Source: an uncultured Myxococcales bacterium (lineage in GTDB: Bacteria > Myxococcota_A > UBA9042 > DTJE01). Taken from it: a stretch of 64,000 nt of DNA. The position numbers were made by a program, and so were the translations under genes. The notes below the pieces were generated by a model. The model had not been told where the DNA came from and did not search any database. It worked only from the letters and a program-made list of their open reading frames with translations. The stretch lies in contig CAIOFV010000061.1 of the NCBI GenBank assembly GCA_903857665.1, forward strand, positions 124,001 through 188,000. The letters are read 5' to 3'. Shown piece by piece: positions 50,790 through 59,376 of the stretch (position 1 is its first letter; every line of letters starts with the position of its first letter).

Positions 50790-50818
50790 TTGACATCCGC
50801 CTCCACGACGCCTAACGT
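50790..50818 (+). promoter_or_regulatory. Sigma70-type promoter of the hybrid histidine kinase
   Basis: TTGACA (50790-50795) and TAACGT (50813-50818) with 17 bp between. The first possible start is TTG 50846, 27 bp further on. Confidence 0.7.
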
Positions 50819-50845
50819 CCCGGTACTCCAACGCCGGACCCGACC

Positions 50846-53026
50846 TTGCTGCCGCTGGCCATCCTGTCCGTCATCGCCATGGCGCTGTTCGCCGTCATGG
50901 CGGCCTTCGGCCTGGCCCAGGGGCGAGGAAGCGCCCACGCGTATCGTTTTTCGGCCCTCGCCCTGCTGCTGGCGATCCACAGCCTGGCCCAGGCCGCGCT
51001 GATCGACTCGCGCGACGCGGTGACCGCCCACGCCTGGAGCGAAGTGGCGATGCTGACGTGGGCGGTCGTGCTGCCGCTGCAACTGCACTTTTCGCTGGCC
51101 CTGTCGCACCGGCTCCCCGCGAGGTGGGGTTGGACCATCGCGCCCTACCTCCCGGCCGCCGTCGCGCTCCCTTTCCTGCTGCTGGACCCGACCAACACCC
51201 CGGACGCGATGATCCTGACCCCGCTGGGATGGGCGTGGGACCTCAGCGGCATCCGGTGGCTGCCCGTGATGATCGTCGGGTACCTGGTCACGACGGTCGC
51301 GACCCAGGGCTGGTGGTGGCGGACCGCCCGCACACGGCGCGAGCGGAGCCAGGCCCTGTTCGTGTTCACGACGGGCGCGCTGGTCGTCCTGCTGGATTCC
51401 GCGTTCATGGCGTTCAATGCGGTCTGGGAGCAGCCGACCCTTCCCCGCCTGCCCCACATCTACGCGCTGCTCTGGGCCACAGGCTACGGGATCGCAGTCC
51501 TCAGGTACCGGCTGATGGAACTGACCCCTGCGGTGGCAATGGACACGCTGCTGTCGGGCATCCAGGACCTCTTCCTGCTGGTCGATGGCGAGGGTCGGAT
51601 CATCCTGGCCAACGCCCGCTCGACCACGCTGCTGGGCCATGCGCCCCTGGAACTCCGGGGACGGCGGCTGGGCGAACTGGCCGTGGATCCCGTCGCGCTG
51701 GACCGCGTTCTGGGCCAGGTGCGCGCCGCCTCCGGCCCCGTGACCGCCGTCGAAATCGCGCTGCGCACCCGGGATGGCATCGAGGTTCCCGTGCTGATCG
51801 GCGGGGCGGCCGTGCGCGACCGCGCGGGCGAGGAGGTCGGACTGGCCCTCGTGGCCCAGGACCAGCGGCCCATGCTCGAACTGCTGAAGACCCATCGCCT
51901 GGACACCGTCGGGGTTCTGGCGGGGGGAATCGCCCACGACTTCAACAACCTGCTGACCGCCGTGGCCGGGCACATCGAACTGACGCTGGCGGAAGCCCCT
52001 GCCGGTTCCGAGGCGGCGCGCCGCCTCGCCTCGGCCGCGGAGGCGTGCGAACGGGCCAACCAGTTGACCCGGCAACTGCTGACCTTTTCGCGCGGAGGCG
52101 CGCCCATCCGGCGGCCGACGTCGCTGGCGGCGGTCGTCCGGGAGTCCGCCGCGTTCGTGTCCTCCGGTTCGCGGGTCCGGCTGGACGTGTCGCTGCCGGA
52201 CGACCTGTGGAGCGCCGATGCCGACCCGGACCAGTTGAGCCGCGTCGTGCAGAACCTGGTCCTGAACGCGATGCAGGCAACACCCGAAGGCGGCACCGTC
52301 CGGATCGCGGGGGTCAACCTGCCCGCGGGCGCCCGTCCCGTCGGCGAGGCGCCCGGCCTGCTGGACGACGTGGATCGCGTACGGCTGACCATCAGCGATG
52401 ACGGTCCGGGCATCCCGCCCGAACTGCAGTCCCGGATCTTCGATCCGTTCTTCACGACCCGCCCCACCGGCACCGGCCTGGGTCTGGCGATCGCCGAATC
52501 GATCGTCCAGCGCCACGGCGGCGTCATCGGCCTGGAATCCCGTCCCGGAGCCGGCGCCGCGTTCCGCGTGGACCTCCCCCGGGCCCATGGGGCCCCCGCC
52601 CCCGCGCGAATCCCAACCCCCTCCGCGAGGCCGACGTACCGGCGCGTCCTGGTCATGGACGATGAGCCCGTGGTCCGCCAGGTCGCCACGGACATGCTGG
52701 CCTCGCTGGGCTGCGACGTCGAAACCTGCTGTGACGGCGCCGAGGCCGTTTCCCGCCACAAGGAAGCCCGCGCGGCCGGCCGCCCTTTCGCGGCCATCGT
52801 GCTGGACCTGACGGTGCCCGGCGGTCCCGGAGGCGCCAGGGCCGCCGAGGAACTGCGGCGGGTCGATCCGGACGTCCGCCTGATCGCGTCCAGCGGCTAC
52901 ACGGAAGACGCCCTGATGGCCGGCTTCCGCGGCCACGGCTTCGACGCGGTGCTGCCCAAGCCCTACTCGCTGGAGCAGTTGCGGGAAGCGCTGGTCGGCG
53001 GGGGAGCGGCCGGGGGCGGGCGGTAG
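50846..53026 (+). CDS. Membrane-bound hybrid sensor histidine kinase
   Basis: A 726-residue hybrid kinase. Residues 1-215 form about seven membrane helices, resembling the 7TM sensor modules of histidine kinases. A PAS domain (about 225-345) is next. The phospho-acceptor H364 lies in GGIAHDFNNLLT; N box, DDGPGIPPEL and the GTGLGLAIAESIVQRHGG ATP lid follow. The C-terminal receiver (about 600-726) has MDDEP and the phospho-accepting D654 in VLDLTVPGG. No DNA-binding response regulator is adjacent, so signalling probably passes by phosphorelay to a distant partner. The start is TTG 50846 without a visible ribosome site; ATG 50879 is an alternative but would clip TM1. Confidence 0.88.
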   Translation: MLPLAILSVIAMALFAVMAAFGLAQGRGSAHAYRFSALALLLAIHSLAQAALIDSRDAVTAHAWSEVAMLTWAVVLPLQLHFSLALSHRLPARWGWTIAPYLPAAVALPFLLLDPTNTPDAMILTPLGWAWDLSGIRWLPVMIVGYLVTTVATQGWWWRTARTRRERSQALFVFTTGALVVLLDSAFMAFNAVWEQPTLPRLPHIYALLWATGYGIAVLRYRLMELTPAVAMDTLLSGIQDLFLLVDGEGRIILANARSTTLLGHAPLELRGRRLGELAVDPVALDRVLGQVRAASGPVTAVEIALRTRDGIEVPVLIGGAAVRDRAGEEVGLALVAQDQRPMLELLKTHRLDTVGVLAGGIAHDFNNLLTAVAGHIELTLAEAPAGSEAARRLASAAEACERANQLTRQLLTFSRGGAPIRRPTSLAAVVRESAAFVSSGSRVRLDVSLPDDLWSADADPDQLSRVVQNLVLNAMQATPEGGTVRIAGVNLPAGARPVGEAPGLLDDVDRVRLTISDDGPGIPPELQSRIFDPFFTTRPTGTGLGLAIAESIVQRHGGVIGLESRPGAGAAFRVDLPRAHGAPAPARIPTPSARPTYRRVLVMDDEPVVRQVATDMLASLGCDVETCCDGAEAVSRHKEARAAGRPFAAIVLDLTVPGGPGGARAAEELRRVDPDVRLIASSGYTEDALMAGFRGHGFDAVLPKPYSLEQLREALVGGGAAGGGR

Positions 53027-53041
53027 GCGGCGGATTCCTGC

Positions 53042-53257
53042 CTAGAGATCTTGGACTTGGAGACCTGTTCGGCGGGCGATGCGTGCGATCATGACGGGGC
53101 CGATCTCGTCGCCATCATGAAAAGCGAAGACGTAGTCTGGCCACCCCTCACGACTCAGCACCTTGTGGGATGTCCCCGACTGCCTCCTGAGCGACCACCC
53201 GATCCGTAGAAGGGCGGCAAGGACGACTCGTGCTCTGCGGGAGGGCCACTGGCTCAT
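53042..53257 (-). CDS. HicA-family mRNA interferase toxin
   Basis: A 71-residue HicA-like protein with a dsRBD-like fold. The opening WPSRRARVVLAALLRIGWSLRRQSGTSHKVL matches the family's dsRBD pattern read in short blocks; H31 in GTSH is the catalytic His. HicA cleaves mRNA when free of HicB. It overlaps hicB by 4 bp, so the antitoxin is translated first. It is slightly longer than typical HicA (about 60). Confidence 0.82.
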   Translation of the reverse strand: MSQWPSRRARVVLAALLRIGWSLRRQSGTSHKVLSREGWPDYVFAFHDGDEIGPVMIARIARRTGLQVQDL

Positions 53258-53454
53258 GATGCGATGGCAAACACTTCTTTGAGTTCAGGAATGGACTCGC
53301 CGTGGTCCAGGCGATCGGCCATCACCCGAAGGGCCAATGCCTCGGCCCTCGCAATCGCCTCATCCCGAGACTGGCCGTATACAATGACGCCGGGAAGGTC
53401 AGGAATCTCGGCAATCCATCGGCCATCGGTCTCACGGTCAATCTCTACAACCAT
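53254..53454 (-). CDS. HicB-family antitoxin (short type)
   Basis: A 66-residue partial RNase H-like HicB: EIDRETDGRWIAEIPDLPGVIVYGQSRDEAIARAEALALRVMADRL in pieces, the common short HicB without a clear C-terminal DNA-binding domain. Atg 53454 has GGAGG 8 bp upstream. The pair hicB-hicA reads on the minus strand. The 192 bp upstream to 53647 show no gene. Confidence 0.82.
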   Translation of the reverse strand: MVVEIDRETDGRWIAEIPDLPGVIVYGQSRDEAIARAEALALRVMADRLDHGESIPELKEVFAIAS

Positions 53455-53646
53455 AGGAACAACCTCCAGGCTGGATTTTACCTGTTGCCGCTCAGACCCG
53501 CAATCGGTGAGCCGGCGCTCCCGCAGGCTGGGCTGGGGACGAGGCGGCGTGACCTACGCAACCTACCTCGCGGGAGTGGAATCCGCTACCGACACCAATC
53601 TGACGCGCCAAGGCGTGCATTGATGGAGCGGAAGTTCGGCCGGTTC

Positions 53647-53883
53647 CTACTTCGGGGGCACGCGCCGGGGGGTCTTGCGTACCTGCTTCCTGGCCAGTTC
53701 GGCGAGGAGGCGGAGGGCAGCATTGACGGACTTGGAATCGGGGAAGATCTCTGCCAGGTCGGGATCGATGACGACGATGTTGGTGCCTTCGGCGTACCGG
53801 ACAGCATACTTGCCGCGGACGCCACCCGCGAAGTCGTACTCGGGTCGCATGTCGGGTTCACTGGAACTGCTGTTCTTCGCCAT
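53647..53883 (-). CDS. Small antitoxin-like protein, orphan
   Basis: A 78-residue protein. DFAGGVRGKYAVRY and GTNIVVIDPDLAEIFPDS followed by SVNAALRLLAEL resemble small proteins found in toxin-antitoxin loci, usually beside a second small gene. No partner is adjacent, so it is called an orphan. ATG 53883 is preferred (GAGAGG 9 nt upstream); ATG 53889 is the alternative. Function unproven. Confidence 0.65.
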   Translation of the reverse strand: MAKNSSSSEPDMRPEYDFAGGVRGKYAVRYAEGTNIVVIDPDLAEIFPDSKSVNAALRLLAELARKQVRKTPRRVPPK

Positions 53884-53927
53884 AGGCATTCACCTCTCGC
53901 CTGGTTGCCCGACGAGCGCCCCCGGAG

Positions 53928-54218
53928 TCAGCGGTCGGTCCGACGGGCCGCTTTCGCCTCGGCCTTGGGAGGAACATTGGCAGCCAGTTCATCACCTTTC
54001 ACTGGCGCCGCGTCGCGCACCTTCGCCAGCACCGCATCGAACTTCGCACGGCTGCAGCGGGCGGCACGCTGCGCCAGGTACTCCTCGGCGCGAAGGGAGG
54101 AGAGTTTTTCGACCAGCGCGCTGGTAATCAGTTGGTTGATCGAGACGCCCTCCAGTTGCGCCATTTCCCGAACGCGCCTGTGGATGGAATCCGAGATCCT
54201 GAGGCTGACTGCGCTCAT
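53928..54218 (-). CDS. Ribbon-helix-helix antitoxin (HicB-like/Arc type)
   Basis: A 96-residue protein. MSAVSLRISDSIHRRVREMAQLEGVSINQLI reads as an RHH motif: a short strand then helices at about 8-18 and 24-40. The tail is Lys/Ala-rich. It overlaps the upstream PIN toxin gene by 4 bp, and its product likely represses the operon and neutralises the toxin. GGAGG lies 7 bp before ATG. Confidence 0.8.
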   Translation of the reverse strand: MSAVSLRISDSIHRRVREMAQLEGVSINQLITSALVEKLSSLRAEEYLAQRAARCSRAKFDAVLAKVRDAAPVKGDELAANVPPKAEAKAARRTDR

Positions 54219-54637
54219 GGCTTCACCTCCAACGACGCAAGGAACTCGGACGGCCGGACATTCCTGATGCCGAACCGTTCGATTCCATCGAAATCCTTCG
54301 TGTTGTGGGTCACGATGGCATCGCAACCCGCCTCGACAGCCAGTTCCAGCACCATGTCGTCCTTCGGGTCCCGGAGCGTCGGCCGCCAGAGGAAGAACAC
54401 CTCCCGGTGTTCCCCAACCTGGCAGAGGTAGTCCAGCAGGTCATCGACGTCCGCATGCCGCAGGCCCAAGCGATTGACGGTTCGCTTCATCGCGTCCTCG
54501 TACTCCAGCACCAACGGCACCGACAGGACGAACTGGAATCGCCCCTGCCCGACGAGGCTCAACAAGGCAAAGGACGCTCCCCTTCGGCTGCGAATCGCCG
54601 CAACGAGCACGTTCGTATCCAGGACGACGCGTGTCAT
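54215..54637 (-). CDS. PIN-domain toxin (COG1569-like RNase)
   Basis: A 140-residue PIN-domain protein, a putative RNA-cleaving toxin. Acidic residues are D7 (LDTNVLV), E45 (VLEYED), D93/D94 (DPKDDMVLELA) and D115 (THNTKDF), as in the PIN active site. The family is labelled putative toxin component, PIN family. Unlike most pairs the toxin gene is first and the antitoxin second. No ribosome site precedes ATG 54637; a TACGAT box lies 6 nt upstream, implying a leaderless transcript. Confidence 0.85.
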   Translation of the reverse strand: MTRVVLDTNVLVAAIRSRRGASFALLSLVGQGRFQFVLSVPLVLEYEDAMKRTVNRLGLRHADVDDLLDYLCQVGEHREVFFLWRPTLRDPKDDMVLELAVEAGCDAIVTHNTKDFDGIERFGIRNVRPSEFLASLEVKP

Positions 54638-54643
54638 GCTGGT

Positions 54644-54672
54644 ATCGTAGGTGATATCACGATGCAGCGCAA
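54644..54672 (-). promoter_or_regulatory. Leaderless-type promoter of the PIN/RHH operon
   Basis: On the minus strand TTTGCG (54667-54672) and TACGAT (54644-54649) are 17 bp apart, and TACGAT ends 6 nt before the ATG. Confidence 0.55.
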
Positions 54673-54717
54673 ACCGTCACGGTCCCAAACCCATGGTTTG
54701 GTTTCGTGCAATCCGAT

Positions 54718-55521
54718 TCACCCCCGCAATCCCAGGTAGGCCGCCTTCACCGCCGGCCCGCCGTGCGTCCGTTCCAGCCTTCGGACGGTGAAGTGGCCCT
54801 GGGCCATCTTCTGGAAGTGGTCCAGGAACAGCACGTTGATCGCGGCGCCGCCGGCCGCCCCCAGGACCGGCACCGCGACGGCCGCCGCCTTTTCCGACAC
54901 CACCACCCCGAAGCGGGCCGCGATGACCGATATCAGCCGGACCAGCGCGGGTGCGGACTCCCGGGCGGCACCCCGCGCGGCGATGTGCTCCGTCGCCTCC
55001 CCGATCGCCTTCGCCAGGGCCGCCCGGACCAGGAAATAGCCGCTTTCGGAGGCGTCGTCCCGCGGGGACCGGCCCCCCAGCGCGAAGACCTCCAGGCACG
55101 CCAGCTTCCCGGGAATCGAAGCGAGGTCCTCGCCCTGGCTGCGGGCGACGTCCGCGATCGAGCGCAGCATGATCGTGGTAGAGATCGGCAGCTCGACAGC
55201 CAGGGCCGCCAGCCCGAAGGCGCCTCCCCCGGCCCCGGTGGCCGCGACCAGGCCCTTGTGCAGGCGGTTGGTGGGGGAGCGGGGCGCGGGCGTGGGCGGG
55301 GGCGGGTCAGCCAGCGTGCCGAGCGCGACGTGCAGGGCGGTTTCGAGGGCCCGGTGGGTGGCTGATTGGATTTTGGCGTTCCAGTTCGCGGGGAGGAGTT
55401 TGAATCCGCGTTCGAGCGGCGTGCCCAGAAGGGAGGTCAAGCGCGCGGCGAGGCCGGGGTTCTCGAGGAGGCGCTTGGCGGCTGCGAGATCGGCGAGGTC
55501 GTGGGGTGTCCATTGCGGCAT
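54718..55521 (-). CDS. EcsC family protein
   Basis: A 267-residue EcsC-like protein. ATG 55521 follows GGGAGG. The core shows AATGAGGGAFGLAALAVELPISTTIMLRSIADVARSQGEDL in short blocks, then CLEVFALGG and VLGAAGGAAINVLFLDHFQKMAQGHFTVRRLE, all typical of EcsC. In Bacillus EcsC is encoded with the EcsAB ABC exporter; in proteobacteria it usually stands alone and its function is unknown. Two hydrophobic stretches suggest membrane association. It is 52 bp downstream of the DUF2075 gene's end on the same strand. Confidence 0.85.
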   Translation of the reverse strand: MPQWTPHDLADLAAAKRLLENPGLAARLTSLLGTPLERGFKLLPANWNAKIQSATHRALETALHVALGTLADPPPPTPAPRSPTNRLHKGLVAATGAGGGAFGLAALAVELPISTTIMLRSIADVARSQGEDLASIPGKLACLEVFALGGRSPRDDASESGYFLVRAALAKAIGEATEHIAARGAARESAPALVRLISVIAARFGVVVSEKAAAVAVPVLGAAGGAAINVLFLDHFQKMAQGHFTVRRLERTHGGPAVKAAYLGLRG

Positions 55522-55573
55522 AGGTCCTCCCTCACGAGCGTGGGTGGCGTGGCCCGGATGCAAGGATGGAGTT

Positions 55574-57709
55574 TCACACGACGTCCACGGGTGGAACACT
55601 CCAATTCTTATCAGGAGTCCGTGCGTCGCCAACGTCCTTCCCTGGCACCAGAGGCTTGGCCCCGCACGCGACCAGAAACTCGAAAATCCTATCGTAGAAC
55701 GCCCTGTCGCGAGTCGCGTCCTCGCCCGAGCAATCGCCGGTCGGCACGAAGATGACCATGCCCTTACGAGCGCGCGTGAGGATGACCCGATACCCGTTCT
55801 TGGCCACGGGCAGCAGTCCATCCTTCTGCCAATCGGAACCCGAGAGCTTGTACGCCGCCCACCGGCCCCTCTCGATGCGAAGGTCAGCGTCCCAGCACAC
55901 GATGCAATAGTCGAGTTCAAGCCCCTGGATCTGGTACTGGTTCTGAACCGTTTCCAGGGAGTTGGAAGAACGGACGTCGCTGCTGGGCGCCAGCATCCAG
56001 GTCGCAATGTCAGGTTTGAAATCGACGAACAGGCCCTCGGCCGCCAGACGTTTCGCCTGCCCCGAGGCAATGATCCCGCAGCGCTGGCCGCCGACGGAAA
56101 TCTCCCGCGCCCAAGTTCGCGCCTCACCGAGATCCCGCGTCAGCCAAACCGAGTTACCGTGCCCATCCATCTCCTGGGCCAGAGCATGGGCAGTTGACGA
56201 ACGTCCCTCAAGTACCTGGCTGCCCCAGTCTTCCACTGCCGCATTGCGGTAATAGCGCATTGACTGACGAAGGTGGCCGTGTTCCAGCGGCCGTCGGCCA
56301 GGGTGCGCCGCCCAGTGGTCACGATCCTGGAACTCGGCCAGGGCCAGCGTCTCGTCTCCAATTGAGAACGTCCACCCATGACGGTCCGCGGCCTCGAGCC
56401 ACGCTCTGATGCCCCGCTCGCCTCGGTTGATGGCCTGGTTGTGACCGATCAGCGCGACGACAACGGCCCCACCCTCGGGATACGACTGGCGCTGCACCGC
56501 GAGGATGAGATCGGCTTCGTGGTCCGCCAGTTTCTGGCCCAGGACTATACGCCCCTGCTCGTAAGTGCGCTGCGCCTCGTCAAAAACCAGGACGCGGCCG
56601 TCCTGCTGGCCGTGGGCTTGGCCGCGCTTTCCCAGGAAGTTGTGCGCCTTGACGATCTTGTATGTCGCCGCTCCAGCCACGAAGCCCTCGTCCTTGCGGC
56701 GATAGCCTGTCAGCGACCACGAATCCGCCCGCTGCGCCTGGGAACGGTAGGAGGTCATGAGGGCCTTGTTCAGCACCTCGACCAGAGGGGCGTTGCCGGT
56801 GACAAAGACCGCCTCGGCCGCATGACTGCCCCTCATGACCAGTTCAAGGCCGACCAGGGTCTTGCCCGCACCGGGGGCGCCCGAAAGGAAGACAACGTGG
56901 TAGGCCCCTTCGGCCAGCGCCGCATGGATGTGGTCCTGGATCTCGATCGTGCTGGCCTCAATGGCGGCCTTAGGTGCCGCGTGGTCCTGGATCGCTACGA
57001 CATCATGGTTTCCGTACAGGGAGAGCGTCGCATCGAGGATCGACGACGAAGGCTGAAACGGGGATTGAAGCCAGAGTTCACTTGGAATCGGCTCGTAAGC
57101 CCGACGATTCGCGAGCCCGACCAGGAGGGCGTCCCTCAGAGTGTCCCCGTCACACTCCAAAGGCTTCCGCGCGATGGAGGGCCAACTGTGTCCCGCGAGG
57201 TCCGGCCAGGTCACGGGCCTGTGGGCCTTTCCTTCGGTCAACGCGAGCACCGGAACGAGGATCGCTCCCCTGTCGTCGCACCATTCACGCGTAACCCGGT
57301 GGAATTCGATCAGGTTGACTGCATAGTTCATCACCTGGTCCCGGTCGGCGCGCCCAATGCGCGACCGCTTGAATTCGATGACAAACAGGGCTCCCTCCGC
57401 CAGCAGGAGGCAGTCCATGCGGAGCCCCCGCCGCCGGAAGTCGAATTCGAGAATCACGTCGTGGATGGCGTCACAACCCGGCTCCTCCAGCGCCCTCCGA
57501 AGGAGTGGAATCTTGGCTTCCAGGTTAACTTGGAGGAGATTGACGCTTCGGGTCCATTCCTGGGCCTGCTCTCGTTCGATCTCCAGGCTCTCATCGGCCG
57601 CCCGGCCGGCCAGTTCGTACGCGATCTGCTTTGTCGGCGTAGCCAGGAACTGCATTCTCGACGCGGAATACCAGGCGGCATTACTGCTGGCCCAAACTGG
57701 CTCTGCCAT
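55574..57709 (-). CDS. PD-(D/E)xK nuclease fused to DUF2075 NTPase/helicase domain
   Basis: A 711-residue fusion. The N-terminal part (about 75-135) has D99 in LRMD, then E112-F-K114 in VIEFKRS, the D-ExK nuclease core. A Schlafen-like/DUF2075 SF1-type NTPase domain follows: Walker A GAPGAGKT (277-284), Walker B VLVFDEAQR (D377-E378), and the LETVQNQYQIQGLELDYCIV and VILTRARKGMVIFVP motifs near the end. The ATG has GGAGG 8 nt upstream. G+C looks lower than in flanking genes, suggesting transfer. Such nuclease-helicase fusions are common in defence islands, so a role against foreign DNA or RNA is plausible but not shown. Confidence 0.85.
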   Translation of the reverse strand: MAEPVWASSNAAWYSASRMQFLATPTKQIAYELAGRAADESLEIEREQAQEWTRSVNLLQVNLEAKIPLLRRALEEPGCDAIHDVILEFDFRRRGLRMDCLLLAEGALFVIEFKRSRIGRADRDQVMNYAVNLIEFHRVTREWCDDRGAILVPVLALTEGKAHRPVTWPDLAGHSWPSIARKPLECDGDTLRDALLVGLANRRAYEPIPSELWLQSPFQPSSSILDATLSLYGNHDVVAIQDHAAPKAAIEASTIEIQDHIHAALAEGAYHVVFLSGAPGAGKTLVGLELVMRGSHAAEAVFVTGNAPLVEVLNKALMTSYRSQAQRADSWSLTGYRRKDEGFVAGAATYKIVKAHNFLGKRGQAHGQQDGRVLVFDEAQRTYEQGRIVLGQKLADHEADLILAVQRQSYPEGGAVVVALIGHNQAINRGERGIRAWLEAADRHGWTFSIGDETLALAEFQDRDHWAAHPGRRPLEHGHLRQSMRYYRNAAVEDWGSQVLEGRSSTAHALAQEMDGHGNSVWLTRDLGEARTWAREISVGGQRCGIIASGQAKRLAAEGLFVDFKPDIATWMLAPSSDVRSSNSLETVQNQYQIQGLELDYCIVCWDADLRIERGRWAAYKLSGSDWQKDGLLPVAKNGYRVILTRARKGMVIFVPTGDCSGEDATRDRAFYDRIFEFLVACGAKPLVPGKDVGDARTPDKNWSVPPVDVV

Positions 57710-57810
57710 GTGTTCGTCCTCCGGAGCGGCGCCAGGCTAACACTTTTTCGGCCTGCGTCCAGACACGGAGAGAACGATTTGGGCCTTGCCACGTGCGGGT
57801 ACTGTCCCGG

Positions 57811-58920
57811 TCACGCAAGTGCCGCCTGCACCTGCGCCGCATCGACCTTCAAGAACTCATCCTTCGCCAGCCACAACCGCGTCCCTTCCCCCAGCCGGAA
57901 GTAGATCCCGCGCGCGGCGCCCAATGTGCGCTCGAGGTGGGACTCCCAGCGGAGTTGGCTGGCGACCGTGTCCAGTTCCGCGGTCCGACCACGGTTCCGT
58001 TCCATCCAATTCGCCACGTGCCCCGGCGCCGCCAGGAAATCCCGCTTCGCCCAATTGCACCGCCTGTCCGCGACGACCAGGTTGTGGATCCCATTGTCCG
58101 GGCGCCGCGCCCACGGGATGAAGTGGTCCACCTCCGCGGCTGGGCCGAGGCGGGCGCCGCAGTAGAAGCATTGGTCGTGCTGAAGGTCCGTCAATGCGGG
58201 GCGGACCGAGGCCAGGGCGGTGCGGTCGATTCCGAACAGGAAGGACTCCAGTTCGGATTCGGGGAGGCCGTTGAAGCGGGCGACCATGGCGGCCCAGCCA
58301 CGGTAGATCAGGGGGCGCAGCAGTCCGTTCAGGCGGACCAGGTGGTCGCCGACGCCGGGCAGGAACCGGATGAGGTTGTCGAAGTCGCTGGCTTCGCCGC
58401 GCTGGTAGCGGCGGACGTCGGCGCGGCGCCGCTCGATGCCCAGGTCCCAGGCGATGTCGTACACGAACGGATCCGAGAGGCCGCCCACGACCTGCAGGCG
58501 GGGCAGCGGCATCAGGATCAGGGTCCATTCGACGTCGTCCAGCAGGCGACCGTACCCGGCGGAATCGAACAGGCGGGCCCGGTCCAGCGTCACCGACGGG
58601 TCGGGCAGGCGCCCGCGGAACGCGCCGATGTCCGACAGGATCCGGGCCTGGCGACCGCTGTTCTGCCGCAGCACCCGCGCCGCCGAATCGCGGTCGAAGT
58701 CCTGGGTGTGCGGCCAGTACAGCTCGATGACCTTCCGGGCCAGCTCGCGGGTCGTGACCGACTGCGGAGCCTGCCCGTGCCGATCGGTCGCTTCCAGGCA
58801 CAGGTCCATCAGGCCCAGCAGCACCGCGTACTTGTAGGTAGCCACGAACTGGCCCTGGTCCAGCAGGGACATCAGCCGCTCGGCGAAGGCGATCAGGTCG
58901 TGCGGGGGCCGGGTCGACAC
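57811..58920 (-). CDS. HNH endonuclease-domain protein
   Basis: A 369-residue protein. The C-terminal HNH module has Cys-x2-Cys (C251, C254), VDHFIPW (D265-H266), IHNLVVADRRCNWAKRD (N280, C288, N289). The N-terminal 240 residues are helical and unassigned, with a YKYAVLLGLMDL helix typical of HNH proteins of this size. GTG 58920 has GGGAG 7 bp upstream. The gene begins 5 bp after the HIT gene stop, so the two are cotranscribed. DNA cleavage is expected; restriction-type or repair use is open. Confidence 0.83.
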   Translation of the reverse strand: MSTRPPHDLIAFAERLMSLLDQGQFVATYKYAVLLGLMDLCLEATDRHGQAPQSVTTRELARKVIELYWPHTQDFDRDSAARVLRQNSGRQARILSDIGAFRGRLPDPSVTLDRARLFDSAGYGRLLDDVEWTLILMPLPRLQVVGGLSDPFVYDIAWDLGIERRRADVRRYQRGEASDFDNLIRFLPGVGDHLVRLNGLLRPLIYRGWAAMVARFNGLPESELESFLFGIDRTALASVRPALTDLQHDQCFYCGARLGPAAEVDHFIPWARRPDNGIHNLVVADRRCNWAKRDFLAAPGHVANWMERNRGRTAELDTVASQLRWESHLERTLGAARGIYFRLGEGTRLWLAKDEFLKVDAAQVQAALA

Positions 58921-58924
58921 GACG

Positions 58925-59326
58925 CTACTCCCTGGGTTGCGGGACGTGGCCGGGACGGCGGTAGTTCCCGCGGGACGGGATCACGAACCGGACGCCTCCG
59001 CGGGGGTCGTCGACGTCGCCGTCGAACCGCGGGATCAGGTGCACGTGCAGGTGCATGACCGTCTGGCCCGCCGCCTCGCCCACGTTGATTCCGATGTTGT
59101 AGCCCGCCGGATGCAGCGTCGCGTCCAGGTGGGCCCGGACCTCGGCCAGCAGGTCGAAGAGGGCGGTCTGTTCCGCGGGCGTCGCGTCGAACCACGAGGC
59201 GACGTGGCGCACCGGGATGAACAAGGTGTGGCCGGGGTTGACGGGGAAGCCGTCGGTGATGGCGAGGGCGAGGGCGTTCCGGGCCACGATGCGCGCGGGG
59301 TCCGGCTGGCAGAAGGGGCATTGCAT
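58925..59326 (-). CDS. HIT family protein (nucleotide hydrolase/transferase)
   Basis: A 133-residue HIT protein that hydrolyses dinucleoside or nucleoside phosphates. The histidine triad is MHLHVHLIPR with H92, H94 and H96. C3 and C6 near the N terminus form half of the usual zinc site. ATG 59326 is chosen because the protein then starts with MQCPFC as in the family; the frame extends upstream through repeats without good reason. There is no ribosome site; a TATCCT box lies 6 nt before ATG. Confidence 0.92.
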   Translation of the reverse strand: MQCPFCQPDPARIVARNALALAITDGFPVNPGHTLFIPVRHVASWFDATPAEQTALFDLLAEVRAHLDATLHPAGYNIGINVGEAAGQTVMHLHVHLIPRFDGDVDDPRGGVRFVIPSRGNYRRPGHVPQPRE

Positions 59327-59332
59327 GGCGGG

Positions 59333-59338
59333 AGGATA
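59333..59338 (-). promoter_or_regulatory. TANNNT box (TATCCT) 6 nt before ATG of the HIT gene
   Basis: TATCCT on the minus strand ends 6 nt before ATG 59326; the spacer CCCGCC contains no ribosome site. Confidence 0.5.
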
Positions 59339-59376
59339 GCATGGGCGGACGCGGGGGGAGTTCTTGCAGGGGCGAA

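Larger units (their letters stand above)
50605..50845. other. Regulatory gap upstream of the histidine kinase gene
   Basis: 241 bp holding the second 74-bp leader module (50661-50734), a five-codon frame starting at its ATG (50732, MAAAS then TGA), and a consensus promoter at 50790-50818. Confidence 0.5.
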
